Shown here one piece after another: positions 15,759-26,230 of a stretch of DNA of 64,000 nucleotides (its first letter is position 1; each line of letters begins with the position of its first letter). The notes under the pieces are model-generated. The model saw nothing but the letters and a program-made list of their open reading frames with translations. It searched no databases and was not told the origin of the DNA. This stretch comes from Fischerella sp. PCC 9431 (GTDB lineage Bacteria; Cyanobacteriota; Cyanobacteriia; Cyanobacteriales; Nostocaceae): assembly GCF_000447295.1 (NCBI RefSeq), contig NZ_KE650771.1, positions 3,840,403 to 3,904,402 of the forward strand. Direction: 5' to 3'. Made by a program: the position numbers and the translations under genes.

Positions 15759-15874
15759 ATGCTTCTTTTTTGGTTGTTGTTAATGAGGGTGAATTAATTA
15801 AGGTCAAACCTGTCTCTTTTTCTTGATAATTGTATATAATTCTTGATAATTATATATATTATTTATAATTATTT

Positions 15875-16807
15875 ATGACAGAAACCTTGTTTCATGCCTA
15901 TACGCCCCTGATTTTGTGGACAAGTCTGGGGCTATCTATATGTAGATTTTTACCACAATGGCTGCCTCGCTTCTTGGGACGAGGTCTTTACTGGGTTGGT
16001 GTACCACTAGAACTATTTGCGTTAGCTCGTCGAAATCAGTTGGATAATTTCAATCATGAAATAGCTTTGCCTTTAATCGCACCAATAATTACACTTGGGT
16101 CATTAGTTTTGGGCTTGCTGCTGGTACTGCTGGTTTTATGGAGATTTAAAGCATACTCAAATACTCCTGCCAGTTTTATACTTTCCGCTATCCTGGGAAA
16201 CACTGGTTTTGTTGGTCTAGGAATCGCCCCATTTTTAATTAATTCTGAAGCTCTGAACTGGGCTGTACTTTATAGTGTAACTCACAATGTCATTGGCCCT
16301 TACGGTTTAGGAGTTGTGGTTGCTAGTTACTTTAGTCAATCAAAAGCCTCAACTAGCTGGTGGATGCAACTGCGCGAAGTGCTAACTGTACCTTCTTTAT
16401 GGGCTTTTCTAGTTGGTATTCTGACCCAAAAAGTTCAATTTCCCCAAACTATTGAATCAGGATTACAAGGGTCTATTGGTGTTGTCATTGCCAGTGCTTT
16501 CTTGCTGACTGGTATTCGTTTAGCACAATTACGAGGATGGAAAAGTATAAAACCAGCCTTTGTTCCCGCCATCATCAAAGTTTGTGTTATACCTCTATTT
16601 GTTGGTATTGCAACCACATGGTTACTAGGATTGTCTGGTGATCAGCGTTTAGCTATGGTCTTAATGTCTGGAATGCCTTCAGCTTTTGCTGGTCTAATTT
16701 TGGCAGAAGAATATAATCTTGATCACGATTTAATTGCCAGCAGTATCATCATCTCGACACTATTGCTACTGTTAATGTTGCCTTTGTGGATATTAATGTT
16801 TGGATGA
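15875..16807 (+). CDS. AEC-family permease (auxin efflux carrier type)
   Basis: 310 residues with about ten membrane segments in two halves, typical of the AEC / bile acid-arsenite superfamily. Recognisable parts are the central ILGNTGFVGLGIAPFLI and the C-terminal GMPSAFAGLILAEEYNLD with a following hydrophobic helix. Family members export or import small organic acids or auxin-like molecules across the inner membrane; no substrate can be assigned. It stands alone downstream of the MITE cluster, with a very AT-rich leader (15826-15870) that could hold the promoter. Confidence 0.85.
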   Translation: MTETLFHAYTPLILWTSLGLSICRFLPQWLPRFLGRGLYWVGVPLELFALARRNQLDNFNHEIALPLIAPIITLGSLVLGLLLVLLVLWRFKAYSNTPASFILSAILGNTGFVGLGIAPFLINSEALNWAVLYSVTHNVIGPYGLGVVVASYFSQSKASTSWWMQLREVLTVPSLWAFLVGILTQKVQFPQTIESGLQGSIGVVIASAFLLTGIRLAQLRGWKSIKPAFVPAIIKVCVIPLFVGIATTWLLGLSGDQRLAMVLMSGMPSAFAGLILAEEYNLDHDLIASSIIISTLLLLLMLPLWILMFG

Positions 16808-16880
16808 AATCAGTTATCAGTTATCAGTTATCAGTTATCAAATTAAACTGGTAACAGTTAACTGTTAACTGATTCATGCC
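16808..16880. repeat. short tandem repeats (CAGTTAT) between convergent genes
   Basis: Four copies of the 7-bp unit TCAGTTA are followed by an inverted tract (AACAGTTAACTGTT). This lies between the convergent AEC permease and the gene at 16904 and may also work as a terminator. Confidence 0.7.
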
Positions 16881-16903
16881 CAATGCCCAATGACAAATCA
16901 ACT

Positions 16904-17332
16904 CTAAATCACCGCATTGCAAATACCATCTATACGCTGTTTTAATAAAGATTTTAAAGCTGTTTCTTGAGCTTTCAACTTGACAATAGTTGGTTGTTCT
17001 TCCACATACACAAGTCTTTTTTTCGCTAGCTCTATTTGTACTGTTTGCAAATCTGCTAGAATGTCCTGGACATTAGACATCTTACCGCCAGCAGCAACAT
17101 CTTCTGGTTGCACTTCACCGCGATTGAATTTCCGGCATAATTTTCCTTGTAATTTTGCCTGTTGAATGTTTGCTTTAGAGTCACTTTCCTGTTTAGCAAC
17201 AGCAAAACCAGCTAAATAACCAGCTATTCCTACAGAAGCCACAACTACTGCTGATCCTACCAGCCGACGCAGCTTAAAAACTGATCCAGAATTTTGAATA
17301 GTTTTCTGTTCAGAATCGCCCTTAGTTTCCAT
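16904..17332 (-). CDS. small membrane-anchored protein of unknown function
   Basis: 142 residues from the ATG at 17332. A cytoplasmic charged N-terminus (METKGDSEQK) is followed by one membrane segment (SAVVVASVGIAGYLAGFAVA) and a hydrophilic part with VQIELAKKRLVYVEEQPTIV and a final Cys. I recognise no family. A TTG at 17395 would extend it by 21 residues and overlap the stop of the upstream LD-carboxypeptidase gene; neither start has a good ribosome-binding site. Position suggests co-transcription with the peptidase gene. Confidence 0.65.
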   Translation of the reverse strand: METKGDSEQKTIQNSGSVFKLRRLVGSAVVVASVGIAGYLAGFAVAKQESDSKANIQQAKLQGKLCRKFNRGEVQPEDVAAGGKMSNVQDILADLQTVQIELAKKRLVYVEEQPTIVKLKAQETALKSLLKQRIDGICNAVI

Positions 17333-17391
17333 AAACTGACTAAACTCATAGCTCAATTCCAAAGACAGTATATTTGCCAAGTAAGTTCCTA

Positions 17392-18411
17392 TCAACTCAC
17401 AGCCGCTTCTAACGTCCGCAGTGTCCCTGTATTAGCATCTATTTCCGCTTCTACACCAACAGGCAAGGTAAATTTATCTTTAATATGACCGATCATCGCG
17501 CCGTACCAAGCTGGAATACCCAGGGGTTGGATGTGATCTTGCAAGACTTGCGCTAACGTCAATGAAGGTTCGTCACCCTGGCTACAATCTGTGCATTGTC
17601 CAAAGATAAAACCAGCAATTTGGCTAAGAATACCTGCATTTTTGAGCTGAGTCAGCATCCTATCTACACGGTAAATATCTTCGTTTAATTCTTCCACAAA
17701 CAAAATACTGTGCTTCCAAACGGGCAGATAGGAAGACCCGATCATGGATGATAGTACAGATAAATTACCACCCACAAGTTTACCCCTAGCCTTCCCCGGA
17801 GTGATTATTTGTCGCCGGAGTTTGTTAGGGAGGGTATTTTGCATTGTCACCGCTTCACCTTGAAAAAGGATGCGCTTGATGTAATTCACCGTAAACTGAT
17901 TCCAAGTAGAGATAGCCACAGGACCGTGAAAAGTCACAAGTTGAGTCCGGCTGTAAATTGCTAACAATAAAGAAGTGATATCGCTGTAGCCTAAGATAAT
18001 TTTAGGATGGGAGCGAATTAGAGAATAGTTAATTAACGGTAAGATGCGATCGCAACCTGAACCACCACGCATAGCAACAATAGCTTTGACTGATTTATCA
18101 GCAAACATCCCATTGACATCAGCTGCGCGATCGCTATCTTTACCTGCTAAATAGCCGTAACGGTCTAAAACATGCTTGCCTAACTTGACTTTTAATCCTA
18201 ATGATCCGAAAGTCTGTTTTGCTTGTTCAATATCTTTCGCCTCAATTATACCAGCAGGACTAATTAATCCTACTGTGTCGCCTACTTGTAAACGTTGTGG
18301 CTTGAGTACGTATTTTTTATCTTGCTTGGCTAGGGCAGAAAAAGGTTGAATATGAGCGGATAAAGCAGATATTACTAAGGTTTTCAGGCATTTTCGGCGG
18401 TTGATTTTCAT
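17392..18411 (-). CDS. LD-carboxypeptidase (peptidase family S66)
   Basis: 339 residues. An N-terminal signal with twin arginines (NRRKCLKTLVISALSAH, ending ALA) suggests Tat or Sec export to the periplasm. Family marks are GDTVGLISPAG, AIVAMRGGSGCDRIL, the nucleophile Ser in GYSDIT, the Glu in FVEELNEDIYRVDRML, and the His region MIGHIKDKFTLPVG. S66 enzymes remove the terminal D-Ala from tetrapeptide stems during peptidoglycan recycling. The length is close to the E. coli LdcA type plus signal. The unknown small membrane protein follows directly. Confidence 0.93.
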   Translation of the reverse strand: MKINRRKCLKTLVISALSAHIQPFSALAKQDKKYVLKPQRLQVGDTVGLISPAGIIEAKDIEQAKQTFGSLGLKVKLGKHVLDRYGYLAGKDSDRAADVNGMFADKSVKAIVAMRGGSGCDRILPLINYSLIRSHPKIILGYSDITSLLLAIYSRTQLVTFHGPVAISTWNQFTVNYIKRILFQGEAVTMQNTLPNKLRRQIITPGKARGKLVGGNLSVLSSMIGSSYLPVWKHSILFVEELNEDIYRVDRMLTQLKNAGILSQIAGFIFGQCTDCSQGDEPSLTLAQVLQDHIQPLGIPAWYGAMIGHIKDKFTLPVGVEAEIDANTGTLRTLEAAVS

Positions 18412-18578
18412 GAAATGAGTATAGTATCATTTAGAACTTGTATCCAATGCTAGGAAAAACGCGAAGGTAAGAGGTAAAAGTAAAAAACCTTCCCATCACT
18501 TTTGCCTTTTATCTTTTACTTTTTTGAGTTGGAAATTCAGCGACCAGTAGAAGGTAAAATCTTCATAAATTTAAAACA

Positions 18579-19073
18579 TTATAAATACTGAAATAAGGCT
18601 GTCAAAGCCACAGCTAAAGCATCTGCGGCATCATCTGGACGAGGAATATAATCTAGATTTAACTCTCTTGCTACCGCTTGTTGCACTTCATATTTTTCTG
18701 CATTACCATATCCGGTTAATGCTTGTTTAATCTGAGCCGGGGTAAATTCTAAGTAGGGAAGATTGTGTTGCGCCAGAACTAACATAATGACGCCTCGTGC
18801 TTGAGCCACTAGGATAGTATTGCCCATACGATAGAAAAATAATTTTTCAATTGCTACTAAATCCGGTTGTAAATCCTTTATTAAAGTGTGTAAATCTTCG
18901 TACAATGTGCGTAGCCTTTGTCCCATTTCTGTACTAGCCTCTGTACTAATAACACCGAAATCTAGCATATCGACTGAGATATCTTGCTGCTGAGGTTGGT
19001 TTGATTTGTGGACAATTGTTCCAAATCCCAACTTTGCTAATCCTGGATCTAATCCTAAAATTCGCTTTTCCAT
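18579..19073 (-). CDS. ruvC: Holliday junction resolvase RuvC
   Basis: 164 residues, full length for the family. Acidic catalytic residues appear in [23 protein letters not shown] and [13 protein letters not shown]. RuvC cuts Holliday junctions symmetrically in the RuvABC complex. The stretch 18412-18578 before it holds an inverted A/T-rich repeat (GGTAAAAGTAAAAAACC and matching TTTTATCTTTTACTTTTT) like that at 52286. It is divergent from the gene at 19232. Confidence 0.97.
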   Translation of the reverse strand: MEKRILGLDPGLAKLGFGTIVHKSNQPQQQDISVDMLDFGVISTEASTEMGQRLRTLYEDLHTLIKDLQPDLVAIEKLFFYRMGNTILVAQARGVIMLVLAQHNLPYLEFTPAQIKQALTGYGNAEKYEVQQAVARELNLDYIPRPDDAADALAVALTALFQYL

Positions 19074-19231
19074 GAATTTTAATTAACTCAACCAAAATTT
19101 TGTATTTAGGCGCAGATTGGCAACTTTAACAGGGTGCTTTCGATCTAGTAAGAATCCCACATTTGGGATATAGACCAGGTAGTGTAAATTTTCTGTTAAT
19201 TATTTGTTTTTACTATCGCTCCTTTTTAGGT

Positions 19232-20602
19232 ATGTCACTTGGTTTTTTCAGACAAGCCCTTAAAACTTTGCAAAAGCAGTCGCGCGATCGCACTCCCCAC
19301 AGAGTTAATCAGTGGTTCAAATGGTTGTCACCAGGACTCTCGGTGAAACGTTGGTTTTTAATTAGCATCGGGGGTGTTTTACTCGCAGCGCTGGGTTTAG
19401 CAATTTGGGTGAAATTAACGCCGATTTTTTGGGCGCTAGAGTTAGTGAGGGGTTTTTTGGGAACGATCGCCGAAATCATACCCAACTATGTTAGTGGGCC
19501 TTTAGTTCTATTGGGTGGTTTATTGTTGCTGCTTTGGGGACAAACCCGCACAGTAGGTTCAATTACTGAAGCACTACGATCTGATCATGAAGAAGAATTA
19601 GTAGATATGTTGCTGGCTCATCGTCGATTGTACCGAGGGCCGAAAATAGTTGTCATTGGTGGTGGAACTGGACTTTCCACATTACTCAGAGGACTCAAGC
19701 GTTACAGCGCCAATATTACTGCTATTGTTACTGTCGCTGATGATGGCGGATCTTCCGGGCGCTTGCGTCGAGAATTTGGGGTTTTACCACCTGGAGATAT
19801 TCGCAATTGTTTAGCAGCACTGGCGGATGAAGAAAAATTACTCACAGAATTATTTCAATATCGTTTTCGAGTCGGTGATGGTTTGACTGGTCACAGCTTT
19901 GGTAATTTGTTCTTAACTGCAATGAGCGAAATTACCGGAGATTTAGAACGGGCTGTTGCTGCTAGTTCTAAAGTACTAGCGATTCGGGGACAAGTGTTAC
20001 CAGCAACTCTGAGTGATGTGCGTCTGTGGGCTGAGTTAGCTGATGGTCGTCGTATTGAGGGAGAGTCTAAAATTACCGAAGCTGGAGGTAATATTGTCAA
20101 GATTGGCTGTCTCCCTGCGAATCCTCCTGCTTTGCCAGCAGCAATTAAGGCTATTAAGGAAGCTAACTATATAATTATGGGGCCTGGTAGTTTGTATACT
20201 AGCGTCATTCCTAATTTGTTAGTACCAGAAATTGCTGATGCGATCGCAGCTTCTGAAGCACCCTGCATTTATGTCTGCAACATTATGACTCAACCAGGTG
20301 AAACCCAAGGATTCACTGTTGCTGACCATATTCGCGCCATTGATGCTGCTTGCGATGGTCAACGTTTATTTAATGCTGTGCTAGTACACAAGAAATCTCC
20401 TTCAGAACGCGCCCTCATACGTTACGCACAACAACAGTCTCATCCCGTCTTTTTAGATCGGGAAGATGTCACCAAATTAGGGCGAAGGATTGTTTTAGCT
20501 AACGTCATGCACGAAGATGAAACAGGTTGCGTGCGTCATGATCCCCAACGCCTAGCAAAAGTGTTATTACGGTGGTACAGTGGAGCGCAGCACAGCAAAT
20601 GA
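19232..20602 (+). CDS. YvcK/CofD-like protein (gluconeogenesis factor family)
   Basis: 456 residues from the ATG at 19232; upstream in-frame TTG starts give an implausible extension. The N-terminus carries two or three hydrophobic segments, as in cyanobacterial members. The core has [37 protein letters not shown] and MGPGSLYTS, the marks of the YvcK family, which in Bacillus binds UDP-sugars and governs cell-wall synthesis and carbon use. The 3' end overlaps the convergent pabA-pabB gene by 36 bases. Confidence 0.92.
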   Translation: MSLGFFRQALKTLQKQSRDRTPHRVNQWFKWLSPGLSVKRWFLISIGGVLLAALGLAIWVKLTPIFWALELVRGFLGTIAEIIPNYVSGPLVLLGGLLLLLWGQTRTVGSITEALRSDHEEELVDMLLAHRRLYRGPKIVVIGGGTGLSTLLRGLKRYSANITAIVTVADDGGSSGRLRREFGVLPPGDIRNCLAALADEEKLLTELFQYRFRVGDGLTGHSFGNLFLTAMSEITGDLERAVAASSKVLAIRGQVLPATLSDVRLWAELADGRRIEGESKITEAGGNIVKIGCLPANPPALPAAIKAIKEANYIIMGPGSLYTSVIPNLLVPEIADAIAASEAPCIYVCNIMTQPGETQGFTVADHIRAIDAACDGQRLFNAVLVHKKSPSERALIRYAQQQSHPVFLDREDVTKLGRRIVLANVMHEDETGCVRHDPQRLAKVLLRWYSGAQHSK

Positions 20603-22756
20603 GCTATGTTCAAAATTATCAGCAGTTGTTGTTTCTAATCCCAGAATCGAATACATATCTGGCTCAAACTTTCCTTGCATTGTCAGTACCATAGCTTGGA
20701 TTAAAGCTTTCGCTTTCAGTAGTGTTTCTTGAAACTCCATCTCAGGATGAGAAAGCGCGATAATTCCGCCCCCGATACCAATAGAAGTTTGCTCAGGAGT
20801 GAAAACAGCAGTCCGAATGACAATATTTAAATCAGCCGAACCATTCAAACCCAAAAAGCCGATCGCTCCGGAATACACTCCTCGCGCTTGTTGTTCTAAG
20901 CGATCAATAATTTGCATGGTGCGGATTTTGGGCGCACCCGTCATCGATCCTCCTGGAAATGACGCTTGAATACAATCCACCGCTTGTAAGTCGGATCGCA
21001 ATCGTCCTCGTACTGTTGTTACTAACTGATGTACTGTTGCATAGGTTTCTACATCCATTAATTTTGGTACATGGACACTACCAACTTCACAGACTCGTCC
21101 CAAATCATTGCGTAGTAAATCGACAATCATCAGATTTTCCGCCCGGTCTTTTTCGCTGTTGCGTAATTGTTCCCGTAGCACAAAATCTTCTTCTGGGGTT
21201 TTTCCTCGTGGTAGCGTTCCTTTTATGGGCTTGGTTTCTACCCATTTTTTTCGATCAATTTTGAGAAACCGTTCTGGAGATGAGCAAGCGATCGCTATTT
21301 TTCCAAAGCGCAAAAATGCAGAATAGGGAGCAGGATTAATTTGACGTAATGTACGATAGAACGTTAATGGATCAAGAGTTGCATCGGTGTGGAGTTGATT
21401 TGTTAGACAAACTTGATAGGTTTCTCCTTCGTGAATTTCATTCAAGCATTGATCAATATCTTGGATGTAAGTCTGATAATTGCGGTGCAAATGAAACTGA
21501 ATTGGCTGTTGATTTCCCTGATGTACAACCTGTGAAAGAGGAGGAAGAGTTTCAAGTTGTTGTTGGATAGTGTCAAACCAGGTTTCTACCTCTTGTGTTT
21601 GGTCTTTTTTGACTAGTTGCAGCAAATAAACACACTGTTGCTGATGATCGATCGCAATCATGCGATCGGCCAGTAAAAAAATAGCATCGGGTAAGCTAGA
21701 AGAATGTACTAATTGTGACCCGCACTCTGCTTTGAGTTCATAGCCAAAATAGCCTACAAACCCACAGTTAAAATCAAAAGGTAGTTCATCTGATTGACAA
21801 CGCCGATCATCTATTTCTCGTTTGAGATATTCAAAAATACTTTCCCTACGACAGATCACGGTATCTGATTGGGCGATCGTCATCTCTTGATTTTGAGTAT
21901 AATACCGTACCAAGCTACTATTAGCCCCACTGCCATCACCCATAAACGAAAAGCGAGATAAACCTGTTTCCAAACGGCTACTATCTAACCAGAAGGCATT
22001 TGGTGCATCCCGAAATATATGTATAAATATTTGCTCTGCATCCGGGCAGATATTTAATTTGCGCGTATATAGTTTAAACTTCTGGGATTGTTTTTGATGA
22101 GGACGATTGATTGCAGAACTAACAGATTTATTTTTTGGCAAAGACTTCTTTACTGAACTTTTTGATGATTTATTCTGAAATCGCAGCGTTATATCTCTAA
22201 AGTTTTCGAGCAATTTTTGTCCATATTCTGTGCAGATAGACTCTGGGTGAAATTGTACACCCCAAAAAGGTAAATACCGATGACGCAATCCCATCACCAG
22301 TCCTGTTTTAGTCCAAGCAATTTTTTCCAAACATTCAGGTAGTTCATCAGCAACTAACAAAGAGTGATAACGCACTACTGAAAACTGATTGGGAATGCCT
22401 TGAAATAATTCAGAATTATTGTGAAATATTTTACTGATTCTACCATGTCGAACTTCTGGGGCATGGATTACCCTACCACCATGTAAGTACCCAAGTCCTT
22501 GATGTCCCAGACAAACTCCCAGCAAGGGGATATTCACATTTTCAATTATTTGTCGGCAAACTCCAAAATCTGCTGACTTTTCTGGACGACCAGGCCCTGG
22601 AGAAATCACAATATTGTCAAATGCAATCTCTTTGATTTCATCCCAATTAATCTGATCATTACGAATTACTAGAGGTGATTCTCCATTTACTTCCCCAATC
22701 ATTTGGTACAGATTAAAGGTATAAGAGTCATAGTTATCAATAATTAAAGTTCGCAT
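20567..22756 (-). CDS. pabAB: fused aminodeoxychorismate synthase (PabA-PabB)
   Basis: 729 residues. Residues 1-200 are a class I glutamine amidotransferase ([15 protein letters not shown], nucleophile Cys in [11 protein letters not shown], His-Glu in GVQFHPES). A basic linker rich in Ser and Lys follows. The rest is a chorismate-utilising domain with PIKGTLPRG, the Lys version that marks PabB rather than TrpE (PIAGT), then [20 protein letters not shown] and [12 protein letters not shown]. It converts chorismate and glutamine to 4-amino-4-deoxychorismate for folate. Such fusions are known in plants, fungi and some bacteria. It overlaps the yvcK-like gene tail to tail. Confidence 0.95.
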   Translation of the reverse strand: MRTLIIDNYDSYTFNLYQMIGEVNGESPLVIRNDQINWDEIKEIAFDNIVISPGPGRPEKSADFGVCRQIIENVNIPLLGVCLGHQGLGYLHGGRVIHAPEVRHGRISKIFHNNSELFQGIPNQFSVVRYHSLLVADELPECLEKIAWTKTGLVMGLRHRYLPFWGVQFHPESICTEYGQKLLENFRDITLRFQNKSSKSSVKKSLPKNKSVSSAINRPHQKQSQKFKLYTRKLNICPDAEQIFIHIFRDAPNAFWLDSSRLETGLSRFSFMGDGSGANSSLVRYYTQNQEMTIAQSDTVICRRESIFEYLKREIDDRRCQSDELPFDFNCGFVGYFGYELKAECGSQLVHSSSLPDAIFLLADRMIAIDHQQQCVYLLQLVKKDQTQEVETWFDTIQQQLETLPPLSQVVHQGNQQPIQFHLHRNYQTYIQDIDQCLNEIHEGETYQVCLTNQLHTDATLDPLTFYRTLRQINPAPYSAFLRFGKIAIACSSPERFLKIDRKKWVETKPIKGTLPRGKTPEEDFVLREQLRNSEKDRAENLMIVDLLRNDLGRVCEVGSVHVPKLMDVETYATVHQLVTTVRGRLRSDLQAVDCIQASFPGGSMTGAPKIRTMQIIDRLEQQARGVYSGAIGFLGLNGSADLNIVIRTAVFTPEQTSIGIGGGIIALSHPEMEFQETLLKAKALIQAMVLTMQGKFEPDMYSILGLETTTADNFEHSSFAVLRSTVPP

Positions 22757-22964
22757 GAAAAAGTAACAGCAGAATACTTATAGTAATAGACTCGACCGAA
22801 TTTAATTATGCGTTACCTAAAATCTTTGTAGGACATGAAATTACCCTGCGGGATCTTACTAAGCGTCTCTACATTCTTGGTAACAACCTAATTACGAATT
22901 AGCAATTATCCATTACCGACCTTAGCGCATAATATTAAGTGTTCAAGCAGACATAATATCAGCG

Positions 22965-23441
22965 ATGAAAATTTTTCTTACTGGTGCAGAGGCGACGCGA
23001 TCGCTTGGTATCAATCTCGGTCAATACCTAAGTGCTAATAGTGTCATTTTGTTGGAAGGTGATTTGGGTGCTGGTAAAACCACTTTGGTACAAGGTATTG
23101 GTGAAGGTTTAGGTATCACTGAACCGATTGTTAGTCCCACTTTTACTCTGATTAATGAATATACCACAGGGCGGCTTCCTCTCTACCATCTAGATCTATA
23201 TCGCCTAGAACCGCAAGAGGTAGTAGCTTTAAACTTAGAAACCTATTGGGAAGGTTTTGAGGTGACGCCGGGAATAGTGGCGATCGAATGGGCGGACAAA
23301 ATGACCTATCAGCCACATAGTTATCTCAGTCTGCACTTGAGTCATGAAGATCAAGCAAATCGTCAAGTTGAGATCACTTCCCATAATTTCATGATCAATG
23401 CAGAAATCTTGGCTGTTTTTCAACACTATCTTGGTAGCTGA
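22965..23441 (+). CDS. tsaE: tRNA t6A biosynthesis ATPase TsaE
   Basis: 158 residues, usual length. The Walker A loop is LEGDLGAGKTTLVQGIGEGL; SPTFTLINEY, YHLDLYRL and AIEWADKM are family marks. TsaE works with TsaB and TsaD to make N6-threonylcarbamoyl-adenosine on ANN-decoding tRNAs. The gene is isolated here: the upstream region is divergent from pabA-pabB and the downstream region is a long AT-rich gap. Confidence 0.96.
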   Translation: MKIFLTGAEATRSLGINLGQYLSANSVILLEGDLGAGKTTLVQGIGEGLGITEPIVSPTFTLINEYTTGRLPLYHLDLYRLEPQEVVALNLETYWEGFEVTPGIVAIEWADKMTYQPHSYLSLHLSHEDQANRQVEITSHNFMINAEILAVFQHYLGS

Positions 23442-24222
23442 GGGCTATTTGTTTATCTACCACTACCACGTTCACTAGAAGGATCATATAGCATTATTAT
23501 TTCTCTTATCTAAACTGGGTGATCATTGTTTCAAAAAATAGTTAATTCAACATTAACAACTGCATTTTTTGATATCCATATCAAGTTGGATAGTTGGTTA
23601 CAGAAAATAATGTTGTAAATAGATCACATTGACTGTTTTATCTATTGTGTTTATTTAAACAGTAGTTTTGTATCATTGCTCTTATTTTCATATTTGATTT
23701 TTATATAAAAATAGCTGCTGTAACTAGTTACAAGGCTTTTTAGAAATTGAGAATGACAGCTTAAGTTTCGCAGAGACTATGCTTTTTATACCTTTACCTG
23801 ATATTTTTATCCAATCATATTAGTAATATTTTTTCATCGAAAATTTTAACTATCTTTTGATGTCAAAAATGTTGGCTTCAAAATTAACACAATTCAAATC
23901 GTACTATTTTTCATGGACAGATAACCGATTCTTGATGATTTTTAGCATATGGTTTGTTATTTACTCATTCTCTACAAAATTTATAAAACAAATCCGGATT
24001 TTGAAATACCTAAATTGAGTTGATATAAACTTAAACCATGATGTTATTATGCATAAGTTCAATAGCTGATGTTGAGGCTGATTATTCCTAACTAAAATTA
24101 AAAATTTATACATCACAAAAATATATTTTTATTTGATAAGTAAATTTCATCAAAAAATCTAAAATAACTGGTTGACATATAGCTCTTCTGCCTTCATGAA
24201 CTCACTGCAATTCTCCGAAGGA
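23442..24222. other. 780-bp AT-rich stretch without a recognisable gene
   Basis: No open frame with familiar motifs, no tRNA and no clear repeat is seen. It lies between tsaE and a broken HAD gene, so part of it may be decayed sequence of the missing neighbour. Confidence 0.6.
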
Positions 24223-24558
24223 TCAGAATGGGAAAACACGGTTCCAATCTTGTTTCATGCTGACTAGCACGCCACCGTTCAGCTTGGGTACGACATCCAA
24301 TCCTTCAATTAAGGAACTCAGCTTAAAATCACGATCATAGGCATACTCGCGCTCACCATCATCGTGGTGCAACAGGAGTGCCAGTCGTCTTCCCGTTCCG
24401 ACTGCGGTATAATTCAGCATTGCTAAATCTCCATCCGAGTTACCAAAAGCCAGAAGAGGACGACGACCAATATGCAAGGAGATATTTTCAACTTTGGCTT
24501 CGCGATCATCAAAGCTATTCATCGCGATCGCATAAAGCTTTGTTGTGAAGTACATCAA
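24223..24558 (-). pseudogene. 3' remnant of a HAD-family phosphatase
   Basis: The last 90 or so residues match the C-terminal end of a HAD phosphatase family: IGRRPLLAFGNSDGDLAML (motif IV region), LALLLHHDDGEREYAYDR, and the family end WNRVFPF. Full members have over 300 residues and start with a DxDxT nucleophile motif; nothing like it is present. The remaining frame begins 8 bases after the DUF697 GTPase stop, so the 5' two-thirds have been lost, probably by deletion. The retained part is not obviously further damaged, so the loss may be recent, or a short protein may still be made. Confidence 0.75.
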
Positions 24559-24566
24559 GCATAAAC

Positions 24567-26024
24567 TTAAACTCGCTGAATTTTCGCCCGCAATTCTTCC
24601 TTAATTCGATTTAAAATCGAACCCTCATCTAGTGTCGCCAAAATCTTATTAATCACCACCTTCGGTCCATCTGACCCCCAGGTTGCACCATTGGCCAAAT
24701 AAGCTTTGGTAACTTGTCCAATTCCATAGGAAGAAACACCAGCGACACCTGCTTGTGTCAGTGCTACAGATACATAGGGCGCGAGAGATGCGCCACCTGT
24801 GGCGGGTGCAGAGATACCCAGTAAGGTTTTGAGTGAACTTAAACCGAGATTTGCCAATAATTCACTTGCAGCAATACCACCCATACTAAAGGCTATTGTT
24901 TTGAGTAACTTTACAGCTCCTGATTCGTTCATTGGAATGCCGTAGAGTTTCGATAAACCCAAAATCAAAGCAACATCAATCGCTGCACCACTGAGAATAT
25001 CAACTACTGTTAAAGGATTCAGGGCGATCGCAGCTGCTTTTATCATCACTGCTTTCCAAATCAATTGATTAGCAGCATTTTCCCGAATCATCAATTTACG
25101 CTGCACCAATTGTTCATTCACATTGTCAGCATACAGCATTGAGTTGAGAGCCACTAAGGCTTTACCTTCGCGCTGCAAAATCTCCAAAATTTTCAGCTTC
25201 AACTCTTCTACTTGAGCATTACCTTGACGCATCTGCACACCCCTGCTACCATCAGGGCGACGAACTACCGTCCGCACTAGTGGCGATGCTGCTGACATAA
25301 CTATTTCATCTGGTGAGAGTAATTCTCGTACCCGTTCATCGCGAATTTTGTGATAAATTGCCATCCGGTCTGCTTCTGGGTACTGATCGACTTTGTTAAA
25401 CACCAACAACATCGGTTTACCCGCTTCTCGCAATTGCGAAAGGGCCTCGTGTTCAACTTTGGTCATATCACCAGAAATCACAAACAAAATCAAATCTGCT
25501 TGTTTGGCGATCTGTTCTGCCAAAACAGCACGGGTATCACCGTCAACTTCATCTAATCCTGGTGTATCGATCAATTCTACTCGCGATTGACCACTTCCAG
25601 AGAGGGTAACTCGCAAAGCGTGTTCTGTCTCTCCAATAGCTTCTTCGGTGATCGTCCAATTTACTCTTTGGGCGTTACGAGTTACACCATGCAAAGGCCC
25701 GGTTTCAAATACAGTTTGACCTACCAAAGCATTCAGTAAAGAAGACTTACCTCGTCCGACCATCCCAAAAGCAGCGATATGTACTACCATACTGTCTAAT
25801 TTGCCTAGCATGGTTTCAAGATCATTAATTTCTGTTTCCAGTCCTGCTTGTTCTTCAGGAGAAAGGTCTAGATTGGCTACTAAATTTCGCAGTGCTGTTT
25901 GTGCTTGTTTGTAGTTCAGTTCTGCTTGAATATCTTCAAAGCTAAAAATAGCGTTATCTAGTTCTTTTTCCCAATTAGATACGTTACTTTGATGAGGATC
26001 TGGTAAAGGCAATATTGAAGTCAT
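24567..26024 (-). CDS. dynamin/Era-like GTPase with C-terminal DUF697-type membrane domain
   Basis: 485 residues. The G1 loop is GMVGRGKSSLLNALVG, G3 is DTPGLDEVDG, G4 is NKVD in LLVFNKVDQYPE. An N-terminal helical segment precedes the G domain. The C-terminal third has hydrophobic helices rich in Ala and Gly (ALILGLSKLYGIPM, TLLGISAPATGGASLAP), as in DUF697 proteins, and ends in a basic tail. Such proteins are common in cyanobacteria, probably acting on membranes, but their role is unsettled. Confidence 0.9.
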   Translation of the reverse strand: MTSILPLPDPHQSNVSNWEKELDNAIFSFEDIQAELNYKQAQTALRNLVANLDLSPEEQAGLETEINDLETMLGKLDSMVVHIAAFGMVGRGKSSLLNALVGQTVFETGPLHGVTRNAQRVNWTITEEAIGETEHALRVTLSGSGQSRVELIDTPGLDEVDGDTRAVLAEQIAKQADLILFVISGDMTKVEHEALSQLREAGKPMLLVFNKVDQYPEADRMAIYHKIRDERVRELLSPDEIVMSAASPLVRTVVRRPDGSRGVQMRQGNAQVEELKLKILEILQREGKALVALNSMLYADNVNEQLVQRKLMIRENAANQLIWKAVMIKAAAIALNPLTVVDILSGAAIDVALILGLSKLYGIPMNESGAVKLLKTIAFSMGGIAASELLANLGLSSLKTLLGISAPATGGASLAPYVSVALTQAGVAGVSSYGIGQVTKAYLANGATWGSDGPKVVINKILATLDEGSILNRIKEELRAKIQRV

Positions 26025-26230
26025 ATTTTATTAACTAAATCACATAGAACACAGAGAATACAAAAAATTTTATAAATAACTGTCTTTTTTAACTTTAGCT
26101 ATTTATTTCCACTAATGACTTGTCCTTGTCTGTTAATAACAAGCTATTAGTGTCCTTCATATCTCCTGTGTCATCTTCAATCAAGTCATGCGATCGCTCT
26201 AATACTGCACTTTTTTCATGGAGACGACTG

